From Nannochloris sp. 'desiccata' (Eukaryota > Chlorophyta > Trebouxiophyceae > Chlorellales > Chlorellaceae): DNA of 64,000 nucleotides. The DNA lies in the NCBI GenBank assembly GCA_019044685.2, contig JAGTXX020000009.1, positions 1,426,001-1,490,000 of the forward strand. The letters run 5' to 3'. Of the stretch, positions 1 through 10,280 are shown in pieces. The stretch's first letter is position 1. Each line of letters opens with the position of its first letter. Below the pieces are notes generated by a model, which worked only from the letters and a program-made list of their open reading frames with translations, searched no databases and was not told the origin of the DNA. The position numbers and the translations under genes are program-made.

Positions 1-2738
1 TAAATCTTGTTCAAGCGCCTCGACATCTTTTAATTGGAAAGACCTCGCATCGTTATTAGCACTACTAGTATTATTCATAGTAAAACCATTAGTACCATTG
101 TTCGTTTCATACTCAGCACTTAAAGTCCTGTTATCACCAATAGAGCTACCAGGAAGATTGATAGTACTACCAACATTCACAGTCCCTTTTCCACTCGTAC
201 TATCAGCTGTCGTACTTTCTCTACCAATACTTCCTAGGGAAATGTCGCGGTACGCTAGAGCAAGTAATCGTAAACCATTCCCAGAAAATAATTCCAACAG
301 CTGTGTTCGATCAGCAGTTGTAAGAGGTATTCGTTCCCTGTATGAATTAAGACGCCAGGTGCAATGTTCTAGAATAATCTCAGCAGCTCCTTTGACAAAC
401 AGCCTACCATCATCACTAGATCTAGTAGTAGCAGTAGCAGCAGCGGCAGCAGCAGTAGAAGAAAGAGAAGAAGACGGGAGTGCAAGAAGAGAAGACATCC
501 TTTTTCTTTCAGACGTGAACGGGGTTTGCACAAGCAGCTTTGCTTCAGTTGCACCCAACCCATTAGTCTCATTATTGTGCGCCGCCGCCTGTAAAGCTCT
601 AGAAAGCTGTAATAAAGCAATTTCCGTTCGACTTCCACTTTCTTGGAGCCTTCCTTGTCTATCAACAAAAACATTCGCAGTGCTATTCACAGCCACGCTG
701 TGGCACAGCAGGCCCAGCACGCGATCATCAACCTTATCTAAAACACATTGGCGTAATTCGGGGCACTGGAGTCGTTCTAAGACATCATCATCGTCAAAGG
801 TCCTACTCCACGACGCTGCCTCTTTTAAGACATCACCAATACCATTACCATTATCGGTTTCTAGGAACATTCCCGATGCCCCTGCCACCTCCACCTCCTC
901 CTCTCCCCCTGCTTCTCCACCAGCAATCAACAACACCGGTGCTGGTTCTTGCGTCGACATAAATTCCCCTACATTGGGTATAACTTCACCTGCCAGCCAC
1001 ATTCTGGTAACTGCCATACGGTTTTGGGTGAGTGTGCCGGTCTTGTCGGTACAAATAACGGTTGCAGTGGCCATGGTCTCTGCCGCTCCTAGGTGGCGGA
1101 CGAGATTGTTCTCTTCGAGCATTTTCATGACAGAGTAAGCGAGAGAGATGGTGACTGCTAAAGGGAGACCTTCTGGCACAGCGACGACCTGTATGGATTG
1201 GAGACAACACAATGATATATTAAGTATAAGATTTTTTTTTTTTTTGTTCAGCGGTAATTATAGAAGAAAACACGCCATTCTCCTTCACTCACTAATATTG
1301 TGACTCCAGTGATGAAGAAACTAAGATAATTATGTAAATACACCCAATCCCAAGGTTGCTGCGCTACAAAGAACGTATCGTAACTAAATCTAGAGGCAAG
1401 AGCAGCTGTCGCTAAAACCGCTGCTCCTAAACCCAATTGACCGATGACAGTTGCATAGCCTTCAAGCTTCTTTTGAAGCGCAGTTTCCTCTCGTAACCTG
1501 CCAAGACCTTCTGTATTATACGTCAGCTCAGAAGAAGCGCTGCTGCTGCTGGGAATAGAAGAAGAAATAGAAGAAGAAGAGCCAGATACTTCTTTGTCTT
1601 CTGTTTTGTTATTGCTATTAGTTTCTGTTGCTATCCTTGCTGCCCATCGTCCTTCTCCAGCAGCAGCAATCATGTTAGCCACAGCTCCAGATTGTGATCT
1701 CTTCCCCACAGCTGTCACAATCATCCGTCCAAAACCAGAGACCACTTTACTTCCACTATAAAGCGCTTGCGCCTTTTCAGAATCTTTTCCGACGTCATCT
1801 GCTTCCCCAGTTAAATGGGATTCATCCACTTTAATATCAGTTCCAGCTACCAAAACACCATCGACACACAAAATATCTCCAGTTTCGACTAATAAAAGGT
1901 CTCCTACAAGAACATCTAACGTAGAAAGTTGTACCTCCCTGCCGCCGCGTAGGGCTCGTACGCTGTCCTCTCGTTGGATGTCTTGTAGAGCTTTAAATTG
2001 TTGTTCTTTTTGGTAATTATTCCCTGCAGTGACTAGGGTCACAACGGCTACAGCGGCGAGAATGCTGACTCCTTCGATCCAGTTTGGGGAAGAGCCATCG
2101 TTGCCAGCAAGCCAGTATTCTAGGGCAAGAGATGCAGAACCGGCACCTAGCAAGATCTTCACTGTAAAGTCATCTAGAGCTTCTAAAAACAGCTCTACAA
2201 ATGTAGCTGAAGGTGGGGAAGCGACTGTATTTATTCCATACCGAGCAGAACGTTCAGCTAAAGTTAAACTGGTACTAGCATTGTTGTTCTCTTGATTCCT
2301 TTTTCGTTGCTGCCGAGAGGAGAGTAAACCAGAATTGATATCCGTAGCTAAAAAAGAAGCGAGTTCAGTGGCATTTTGAACTATTCCAAGCTCGTAGACA
2401 TTGCCTGCGTGTAGTGTGGTGAGGCTCTGTGCTTCATCTGCTGTTAGAAGATGGCTGCTGCTATTGTTTAATTTGTCATTGCTACCGGTGGAAGAGGTGG
2501 CGGGTTTGTCAGAGGAAGGAGCTTCAGTCGGCAAATACGCTGCAGTATACATAATCCTTCTGTACTTTTTTTGAAGAGAGTTTTGGCGCCCTAATAGGGT
2601 GCTTGGGCTCCATTTTGTATGGCTTTGAGCACTAGGTGGCCGTAGGAAGCAAGATGTGCCTTGGTTTATCCTTGCTGTTCCCGCGCTTGGATGCAGCATC
2701 TGTGAGCGGAACCCACTATTTATGCTCACTTTTATCAT
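1..2738 (-). CDS. P-type Ca2+-transporting ATPase (type IIB-like), 3' end outside window
   Basis: Membrane pump that would move Ca2+ out of the cytosol using ATP. Two exons are visible: 2738-1293 and 1188-1. The intron 1292-1189 has GTGAGT/ACAG borders and joins ...TIL to VVAVPEGLP. The frame stays open to base 1, so the C-terminal half is missing. Visible parts in order are a Ser/Thr-rich leader, the N-terminal cation-ATPase region (residues about 115-215), the actuator domain with SHLTGE (about 315), a Ser-rich insertion (about 390-420), membrane segments, the ion-site motif PEGLP, and the phosphorylation motif CTDKTGTLT at about residue 530. PEGLPLAVT and the block [17 protein letters not shown] match type IIB pumps. 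The start at 2738 is the first in-frame ATG; an upstream TTG codon is not needed. A shorter start at the later MYTAAY is possible. Family confidence is high; membrane location is not determined. Confidence 0.93.
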
Positions 2739-3050
2739 GATAGCGACGAGGAACAAGGAGTGGAGGTTTCAAACAAAGGAGAAAATTTAGGACTTCGAAT
2801 CTTTTTAGAATTGTTGTTTCGTAACGTATGACTAGTTTCAGGGGTTCGATTAACAATGCGCCTATCAAATTTTCCAAGAATTGAAATGCAAGGGACGATA
2901 TATCAAATGCTACCATCTCCACGATGAAACATTGCTTTATTTTAAAATTCCGGTCGGCAACTTGCCACGTCATAGATGATCGCTTATTTAAAGTCGCAGC
3001 TAAATAAATACAGCTGTTAAGCCTTTTGTGTCGAACTCTTAAAAAACAAG
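2739..3050. other. Divergent intergenic region (ATPase / MPP6)
   Basis: A 312-base spacer between two divergent starts, presumably holding both promoters. Short ORFs here look random and I see no specific motif. Confidence 0.5.
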
Positions 3051-3546
3051 ATGTCGGGAGTTATCAGCTCAAGGGTCTCAAATTTGAAATTTATGCAAAG
3101 AGCCATTCAGAAAAATGAACAAAAGACTCAAGCAGAAGCAATCGACAAAAGAATTCCAGAAGCACATAATGAGGTATGCAGTTTCATAAAGATATTGAAT
3201 CGATTGGAATAACCAGATATTAACATGCATTTAAATCACTTCGCAGGAACATTGGATTGCTCCCCGACGTGGCAGAGAAAAAGGTTGTGTAGTTCTTCTA
3301 GAAGGAGACCCTCCAGCGACATCTGGACGGATGTCTTTCCAAGGATTCACAACAGATTCCAAAGCAGCATCGAGAATAGAAGCAAGTGAGCAGGGCGAGG
3401 TTGCAGAAGTTCAGGAAGGCGTGTCGGTCTGTAATGAAGTTATGGCGGAGAAGCTAGGTAAAACGAAGAAGAAGAAAAAGAATAGTAACAGTAAAGAACC
3501 TGAGCACTTTCATAGAGGGGTAAAGAAATTCAAAAGTAAGAAATAA
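3051..3546 (+). CDS. MPP6: M-phase phosphoprotein 6 (MPP6), nuclear exosome cofactor
   Basis: Small basic protein of about 140 residues, two exons: 3051-3173 and 3247-3546 (intron 3174-3246, GTATGC/CGCAG, phase 0). MPP6 family proteins tether RRP6 and MTR4 to the nuclear RNA exosome and act in pre-rRNA processing. The three conserved MPP6 blocks are present in order: SNLKFMQRA near the N-terminus, EHW directly after the splice junction, and GRMSFQGF. The C-terminus is a Lys-rich tail with KKKKK, consistent with RNA binding and nuclear location. The start is the first ATG of the exon and gives the usual N-terminal spacing. Another exosome component, RRP45, lies at 16699-18328. A TGTAA sits at 3551, right after the stop. 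Confidence 0.87.
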
Positions 3547-4203
3547 TAATTGTAATAATTGTCAAATCAGTAGGAGAAATTTAGAAACATTTGCTCTGGA
3601 GGTTTCCGGTGGCAAGAAATCTTTTTGGGGCTATTTTGTGGGACTGCAAGCTTGTGCAGCTGGCTTTAATTGTGTTACTGCAACTCGGTTTTTTAATCGG
3701 TGTCGAGATTTCATATTGTATGATGGTCTAAAACGTGCTCTCTGTGCGGCCGTACTCAGAGATGGCAAAAGATGTCCAGAGAGGTGTGCCCTTTGGGGGG
3801 CGGGAGGGTCAAGGAAGAGGAAGGAATGAAGGCGGACAAAAATGACGCTACAGTGGTTATGCCTTCCCCATTAGACCATTGCTACTGTATTTAAAAAGGC
3901 GGGGTAGGGATAGTAATGGTGGTGGAAATATGGGGCTAGATTGTAAGATAGAAAGGGAGTGGCCACCCATGGGGAAAAAAAATCCTACTAGGCGGCCTGC
4001 TACTGTGATCAAAAATTTAGATGATAAGTAGAGAAAATCAGGACCAAATGAGCATATCCTCATACCTCTAAAGTTTCAAAAAAAATGCAGAAAGCATTTT
4101 AATTCTCCAATTTGCTTTTCTTGTAAAATTCAATCAGATTCGATCGCAAGTTGATACTCATGCAATATTAATTTCGGATTTTTAAGTATTAAAGACACGT
4201 GCA
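3547..4203. other. Spacer between MPP6 and PUS1, no gene recognised
   Basis: A 657-base stretch downstream of MPP6 and upstream of PUS1. Short ORFs on both strands show no recognisable domain. The part at about 3590-4060 is richer in G and lacks the A/T runs of other spacers. It holds an imperfect hairpin at about 3739-3760 (CTCTG...CAGAG). A structured non-coding RNA is possible but I could not match it to U1-U6, SRP, RNase P or U3. Confidence 0.35.
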
Positions 4204-5871
4204 ATGCCTAATCAAGACGATAGAACACCCGAAGAAGCTGCAGTTCAGCCTTCTGATCCTCCCACAGACAACGCCGCTCCAGCAATCACCGACGCTCAAC
4301 CAGCAGAACCTGTCGCTCCTACTGCCCTTCCTCCAGGCGAGCTTCCTGCAGACACAAACCCGAACAAAAAACGTAAATGCGCTCTATTCTTATCATACGT
4401 TGGCCATGGCTACCAAGGAATGCAGCGTAATCCTGGTGCTAAGACTATTGAAGATGATCTATTTAAAGCTATCACAGAAGCCGGTGGAATTTCAGAAGCA
4501 AATGCTGATGAAGAAGGTTTCAAAAAGGTAGAGTAGTATCTGCTATTTTGATATTTACTAGTATTAAAAAGCGTATATAGAACAATTATATGGTATTTGG
4601 GATTACAAAAGTACTTAATGAACGCATAAATACATAGTATATAATAATCAACTGGTCTTTGTCTCTTACAACGCTCTCTACCTCTTTCTTGCTTACAGAT
4701 ACACTTTATGCGTGCTGCTCGTACCGACAAGGGGGTCAGTGCTGTAGGTCAAGTCGTCTCTCTCATGATGGTGGTCAATCCACCTGGAATTATCGATCGA
4801 ATTAACGCTGCACTCCCTCCTGCTATAAGAGCCTATGGCTACCGTCGAACAGTTAAAGGATTTGATGCTCGTAAGGCGTGTGATAAGCGTCGATATGAAT
4901 ACATCTTTCCTGTGTGGATGTTTGATCCGAAATTGGAGGGCATATACCGTCCTAAACTTAAGAAAATTGACACCTCTGAAGAAGGGGCAAAGGAAGATGA
5001 TGAAGAAGAAGAAGAAATTGATATTGATATTGACGAGGCAGCGCGAGAAGAAGATGCTGCTACAGCAGAAGGCACCAACTTGCCATCAGCTGGTCAACCG
5101 TATGGCAGTGATTCGACCTTTGTGTTCGATACAGACTGTATTAATCGTTTAAATGGCATATTAAGTCATTATCAAGGTACTCGGAATTTCCACAATTACA
5201 CCATCCGCGTCGCGGCCAGCGCTCCTCAAGCAAAACGTTACATCCACAGCGTTGTCTGCGACGGCGTCTTTGAAATTAACGGTACGAAATGGGTTCGTAC
5301 AGTCGTTATAGGCCAATCTTTCATGCTTCACCAGATCAGAAAAATGATTGGTATGGCATTGGCAGAGTTCAGAGGCGTAGCGCCCGAGGGTTGTTTGAAA
5401 CACGCTCTGGGAACATTCCACCTCGCCAAGACACCTATGGCACCAGATTTAGGTCTCTTTCTAGATGAATGTTATTATGAAGCGTATAACAACCGATGGG
5501 GACATCAAAACGAACATTTACAATTATCCGATTGGCAAGGAGCGGTGGATGAGTTTAAAAAAGAAAAATTGTATCCTGCTTTGGCGAAACGAGATCTTGA
5601 AGAGAATACCAATGCGATTTGGCTGTATGGATTGAAAGATTCGACATATAAGTTCTCAGAGTGGTTGGATAGGGGGGACTCGGCGAAGGGTAATAGGGGA
5701 GGAAGTGATGGTGGTGACCGAGGCGTAGGGAAGGACCAAACGAAGAGACCGGCGCCTGGTGGCAGTGCGAATGGTGGTGGTGGCAGCACTGGACAAGAAG
5801 CAGATAAAAAGGCAAAGTTGGATAGTAGACACGCTGGGAATATGAGTTTACAAGCAGAGTACTCTGATTAA
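4204..5871 (+). CDS. PUS1: tRNA pseudouridine synthase of the TruA/PUS1 family
   Basis: Isomerises uridine to pseudouridine in tRNA and probably other RNAs. Two exons: 4204-4527 and 4699-5871 (intron 4528-4698, GTAGAG/TTACAG, phase 0), encoding 498 residues. Exon 1 carries a Pro/Ala-rich leader, then the family opening LSYVGHGYQGMQRNP. Exon 2 opens with IHFMRAARTDKGVSAVGQ, where the Asp in ARTDKG is the catalytic residue of TruA-type enzymes. Further family blocks are GTRNFHNYT, FMLHQIRKMIG and the C-terminal LFLDECYYEAYN. An acidic insertion of about 40 residues splits the catalytic domain, and the C-terminus is Gly-rich. The intron-based model is required because exon 1 otherwise ends before the catalytic loop. 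It converges on the next gene with a 118-base spacer. Confidence 0.95.
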
Positions 5872-5989
5872 TAACAAGAGAATTCTAAATCTAAAGATAA
5901 ATCCCGTCAATGTGTAAAACAGAATAATACAGCCGCAAAGAAGATTTATTCTTTTAAACTAAGCAAGCATCTAACACAGCATTACAACT

Positions 5990-7414
5990 CTAAATTTTTC
6001 GACGAGTAATTCTATGCAAAACAATACGCTCTCTTGCTGCTTCTAAACTTGCAACGTGGCAAAACCTGACACTACAAGATGCCGTTTTATAGCCAACTGC
6101 CTCTGTACCTCCTTCTTTGCTGATATCGTCTACCTGCAACTCCACCTCATGTTCTAGTGCATCTACGAACTTTTGAAATGTTGCTTCACTTCTCCGTGTT
6201 GTAGCAATATAGGCCACTACGTCGTTGGCGGTGTCGGTGTTCTTGTCAGGAGAAATCAAGACCTCTTTTAATATTTTTACGAGGGGTGGAATGTTGACTG
6301 GATCGTATGTTAGATCTGCACCTACAACGATATCTATTGAATCGGTTGGTAAAGTGGCTATACCGTCTTCCCATCGTAGTCTTTGTACTGCTATTGAGGG
6401 CATTTCAGTTTCTTCTGATATTTCGGCTCTCCCTTTCTTCACACCCCCCACTGCTCCAGCTGCTGCTTCCACTGCTGTGTCTGCTACCTCAAGTCCATTA
6501 ATACGCAGATTTTGACGGCAATTCTCTAATGCTTCTACATCTCCATCTGTGCATAGAACGGATGCAGCAGAAACACGAGCGAGGGCGACTCCAGCCATGC
6601 CACACCGGCTGCCGAGTTCAAGAATGTTTTTGCCACGGAAAAGGCCGGGATGGTTGAAAATGTATTCTGATAGGAAGAAACCTGCTTCCCAATCCCAGCA
6701 GCCAGTTTCTCCGGCAAGCATATCGTTGCTTACGTGGAGAGCTAGCAGCCCCGATCGTTCGTCCCCTTTCGTGGTGGTCCTAAGGCCATTATGAGTCGCT
6801 GCTATCGCCTCCGTCTCCGCCTCCATGACCTCTGCCGCATTTTCTATTCCAGCTTGCCCTGATTTTCTAATGCCTTCTGATAGGCCCGTATCGTTAACTC
6901 CCCCGCCAGAATTGCTATATGCATAGAGTTTATAACTCCATTGGGAACAAGAATTGTTATTCCTTTCTATATCGGTAATCAGACGTTTGCTGAATGCTGT
7001 CATGAGCTCCTCCGTCAATTCATGGCCATCAGATTCTACAGCTAAAACTACTGCCCGGAGAAGCTTGCTGCCCAATTTTATTGGAAAGGAGTGTGTAAGA
7101 GAAGGGATGAAACGACTTATTAGGGTACTAATTATACAGGTGTATGTAAGATTTTATCTACACCGCTCCAAGATTGCAAGAGAGATAAAAGATTGATCTT
7201 ACTGTTCAAAATCTATACTTCTGGGGAAGTAAGTAACCAAATCTTCATCAATGCATTCGTCTATAAACCAGTATTGATTTTTTGGACATAAACCTCCTTG
7301 AAATCGACATAGCAAGGAAGTTATCGATCCCACGGGCGAAATTTGTCGGCATAGGCATAGACAGCGCCAGCGAAGCTGCTCTTCCTCCTTGCAGCCCTCG
7401 TTATCTACCGTCAT
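5990..7414 (-). CDS. EEF2KMT/FAM86-like protein lysine methyltransferase
   Basis: SAM-dependent methyltransferase; FAM86 family members trimethylate a lysine of elongation factor 2. Two exons: 7414-7203 and 7067-5990 (intron 7202-7068, GTAAGA/GGGCAG, phase 2), 429 residues. The open frame of exon 2 begins at a TTG, not an ATG, which is why a first exon is needed; the phases fit exactly. The SAM-binding motif ILELGSRCGMAGVAL is at about residue 220, preceded by CWDWEAGFFLSEYIF, the typical pre-motif block. The post-motif block VVGADLTYD is at about residue 320, and the substrate-side block VVAYIATTRR follows. The match is to the class I seven-beta-strand lysine methyltransferases. FAM86 is the closest I can place it, from the W-EAG-L-E block and the N-terminal helical extension; another METTL21-type member is possible. 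Confidence 0.75.
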
Positions 7415-7646
7415 GAGTCTCCAAAATTCACAGTTTTGCAAGAAGAATCGCTGCTATAGGGTTGAAAACAGGCGATTTCTGGAGTGAAAAGTTCTCGCGC
7501 CTCAAGTCGATCGAGCTCACGTCGTCAACAAGCCACGCTCCTTATCCCGAAAGTTCGAGCTCGGTTTGGTTATTGCTTAGGTTGTTATATATTTTGAGAG
7601 TCGCAATATGTTTTGAATAGATCAGGATTGTGGTTGATTAATACAA

Positions 7647-9696
7647 ATGCAGAGCCTTGTAGGGCCATGTGCCATGCCTGTGACAATTAATCCTTTACTG
7701 AGCTCTAGACAAGATCGTGTAGCCCCAGCTAGAAATTTGATCGGCAATGTGCATCGCCGGCTTCTCGTTGTGACTGCTGCGGCAAAAGATGGTGACGACA
7801 AGAATGGCAAACCCCTGCTGGGCGGCCGCTCTTTCGGGGAGAATTTAGAAGAGCGCATTGCAAGTGGAGAGTTTGATGACTCAGGATCCACCAAGGAGAA
7901 GATCACGCGGCCCGTGCGCAAGCTGTTGGCCAAGGACCCACTAGGGCCAGGTAATCACTAGACTGGATAATTGGGGGTTAATTTAGGGAACAACATAGCA
8001 CATTGTCCCTCAATTGCTTCTAGTGATTTATTTCCAATATCTATACGCCGATCGCGGCATTCAATCGGTGCATTTTCTCGTATTTTAATTCTTTCAAAAT
8101 CAATCTGCAGGTCGTGCTGTTGCCTATAAAATGGCACAAGCAGCAAAAGACTGGCGCCGCGAAGCAGCAGAACGGATGCCCGTCGCTCGTGGTGATATCC
8201 GTGAAATCGTTGGCCAGCCTGTCTTTGTCCCTTTATTTAAACTCTTTCAAATTTACGGGAAAGTGTTCCGTCTTAGTTTTGGGCCAAAAAATTTCGTTAT
8301 AGTCTCTGATGCTGAAGTTGCTAGGCGTATTCTCTTTACAAATGCAAATAACTACACAAAGGGCATACTTTCAGAGATTTTGGACTTTATTATGGGCTCT
8401 GGCTTGATTCCTGCTGATGGAGAAGTCTGGAGGGTCCGACGGCGTGTTGTTGTACCAGCACTTCACAAGAAGTATATCTCTGCAATGACTGAAATGTTCG
8501 GAGACTGCGCCTTACATGGTACTCGTATGTTACAACAGTCTGCAGATGCTGGAAAACCTGTAGAAATGGAAAATTTCTTTTCCCGTCTAGGCTTGGATAT
8601 TATTGGAAAAGCAGTTTTCAATTATGAATTCGATTCTCTCACGACTGATGATCCTGTTATCCAAGCTGTGTATACTACCTTACGTGAAGCTGAATACCGC
8701 TCTACCTACCCTATTCCTTATTGGAATTTCGCTCCTCTTCGGTATTTGGTGCCTCGACAACGAGAATGCACTGCGGCGTTGGAAGTCATCTCAAACACCC
8801 TGGATGAGTTGATTGCCAAGTGTAAGAAGCTCGTTGAAGAAGAAGATGAAGAATTTGTAGAAGAATTCTTATCCAGAGCTGACCCCTCTCTTTTACATTT
8901 CCTCATTGCATCAGGGGATGACATCACCTCAAAGCAGCTGAGAGACGATTTAATGACCTTATTGATTGCTGGTCACGAAACCACTGCTGCCGTACTAACA
9001 TGGACATTCCATTTAATTGTTGATCGACCTGATGTCATCGCTCGCATTCGCGCAGAAGTTGATCAAGTATTGGGAAATCGCAAACCAAATGTTGACGACA
9101 TGCGTGCTTTAAAATACACAACCCGTGTTATTAACGAATCTATGCGGTTATACCCACAGCCACCTGTTCTTATTCGCCGTGCTGTAGATGATGACGTGCT
9201 TGGGGGGTTCAAATGTAAGGCTGGATCGGACATTTTTATTTCGACGTGGAACATTCATAGAAATCCTGCCTATTGGAAAGACGCAGAAAAATTCGATCCC
9301 GATAGATTTCCAATAGATGGACCGGTACCCAATGAAGTTACTCAAGAGTATAACTATTTGCCGTTTGGTGGGGGTAAGAGAAAATGTATTGGTGATCAAT
9401 TTGCATTGTTTGAAAGTATCGTTGCATTAGCAATGTTGGTGAGTCGGTTTGACTTCTGGAGAGGGGAAGATGCTCCTGAGGTAGGAATGACGACGGGAGC
9501 GACTATTCATACGACTAATGGACTATGGTTAAGGATGAAACCAAGGGAAGGAGGTCCTGCTGATGGGGAGGGTGGAGTAGTGACTGCCGCCGCTGCTGCT
9601 GCCGCTGCTGCTGCCGCTACTACTGCTGCTCAGCCTGAGGTTGCTATGGCGTTTACAGACGATAATGAATCAAACAGCCAGCAACGATCGACCTAA
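7647..9696 (+). CDS. CYP97A: Plastid carotenoid beta-ring hydroxylase, cytochrome P450 CYP97A type
   Basis: Haem monooxygenase that hydroxylates the beta-ring of alpha-carotene on the way to lutein. Two exons: 7647-7950 and 8111-9696 (intron 7951-8110, GTAATC/CTGCAG, phase 1), 629 residues. The N-terminus has a transit-peptide composition (Arg/Ser/Ala rich, ending near VVTAAAK). P450 landmarks are the I-helix AGHETTAAV (about residue 388), the K-helix ExxR in ESMR, PDRF, and the haem loop PFGGGKRKCIG (about 519) with its Cys ligand. Long stretches agree with plant LUT5, for example SGLIPADGEVWR and LIASGDD. The C-terminus carries an unusual poly-Ala run encoded by GCC/GCT repeats. The start is the first ATG giving a plausible leader. 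It diverges from the methyltransferase gene (232 bases). Confidence 0.95.
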
Positions 9697-10280
9697 TTAG
9701 AAGTAATGCTACTACTTTCTCTATTTCTCATTTTCCTCAAAGAATCCGTGTTTTTTTTCCCGGGCATGTCCCTTCCTCTTGTGGGCAATTGATCGCAGCT
9801 AATGGGCTCGATTAGTACAAACACCATGTTGTCATCACCGCCATATCACCATCGTTTTTCCCTGTTGGGATAAGATAATGCAATTCTAAATATATAAAAT
9901 CCTAAAAGAGAATAATAAACATATCGGACGTCATTGTTCTTCTATTTTTTTTTTTTTGTTGCAACTACTTTTTCTCATTTTTCAAGGTTGCGCTTGATTC
10001 GTCCCTACGCTCAGCGCTAGCTCCAGGCTATATCAAGCACTTTTTCAAAGTTTTCACGCATCTAAAGCTGTCTCACTCTCTACTACTTCCTCGAAAGTTT
10101 ATTGAATCTAGCTCGCCTTGTCCTCACCCTCCTTTATTTCCAATTTTCTACTTGTTTTCTTCTAAAAAATTTTTTTGAGGTGAAGGCGACTATTTTTAAA
10201 TCAAAATTTTACTCACCCATCAGCTTTGTAATGCAATAATCACATAATAGTAATATTTAATTTAAAATAAATGCAAGTTA
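9697..10280. other. Convergent 3' spacer, no gene
   Basis: A 584-base AT-rich region between two convergent genes, with T runs near 9946-9957 and 10166-10173. It probably holds both 3' UTRs. I see no coding or RNA signal. Confidence 0.5.

Noticed and set aside
98..1138. 346-codon + strand ORF opposite the Ca2+-ATPase
   Set aside because: The minus strand carries PEGLP and DKTGTLT and is open to the window edge; the + ORF is Ser-rich with no domain.
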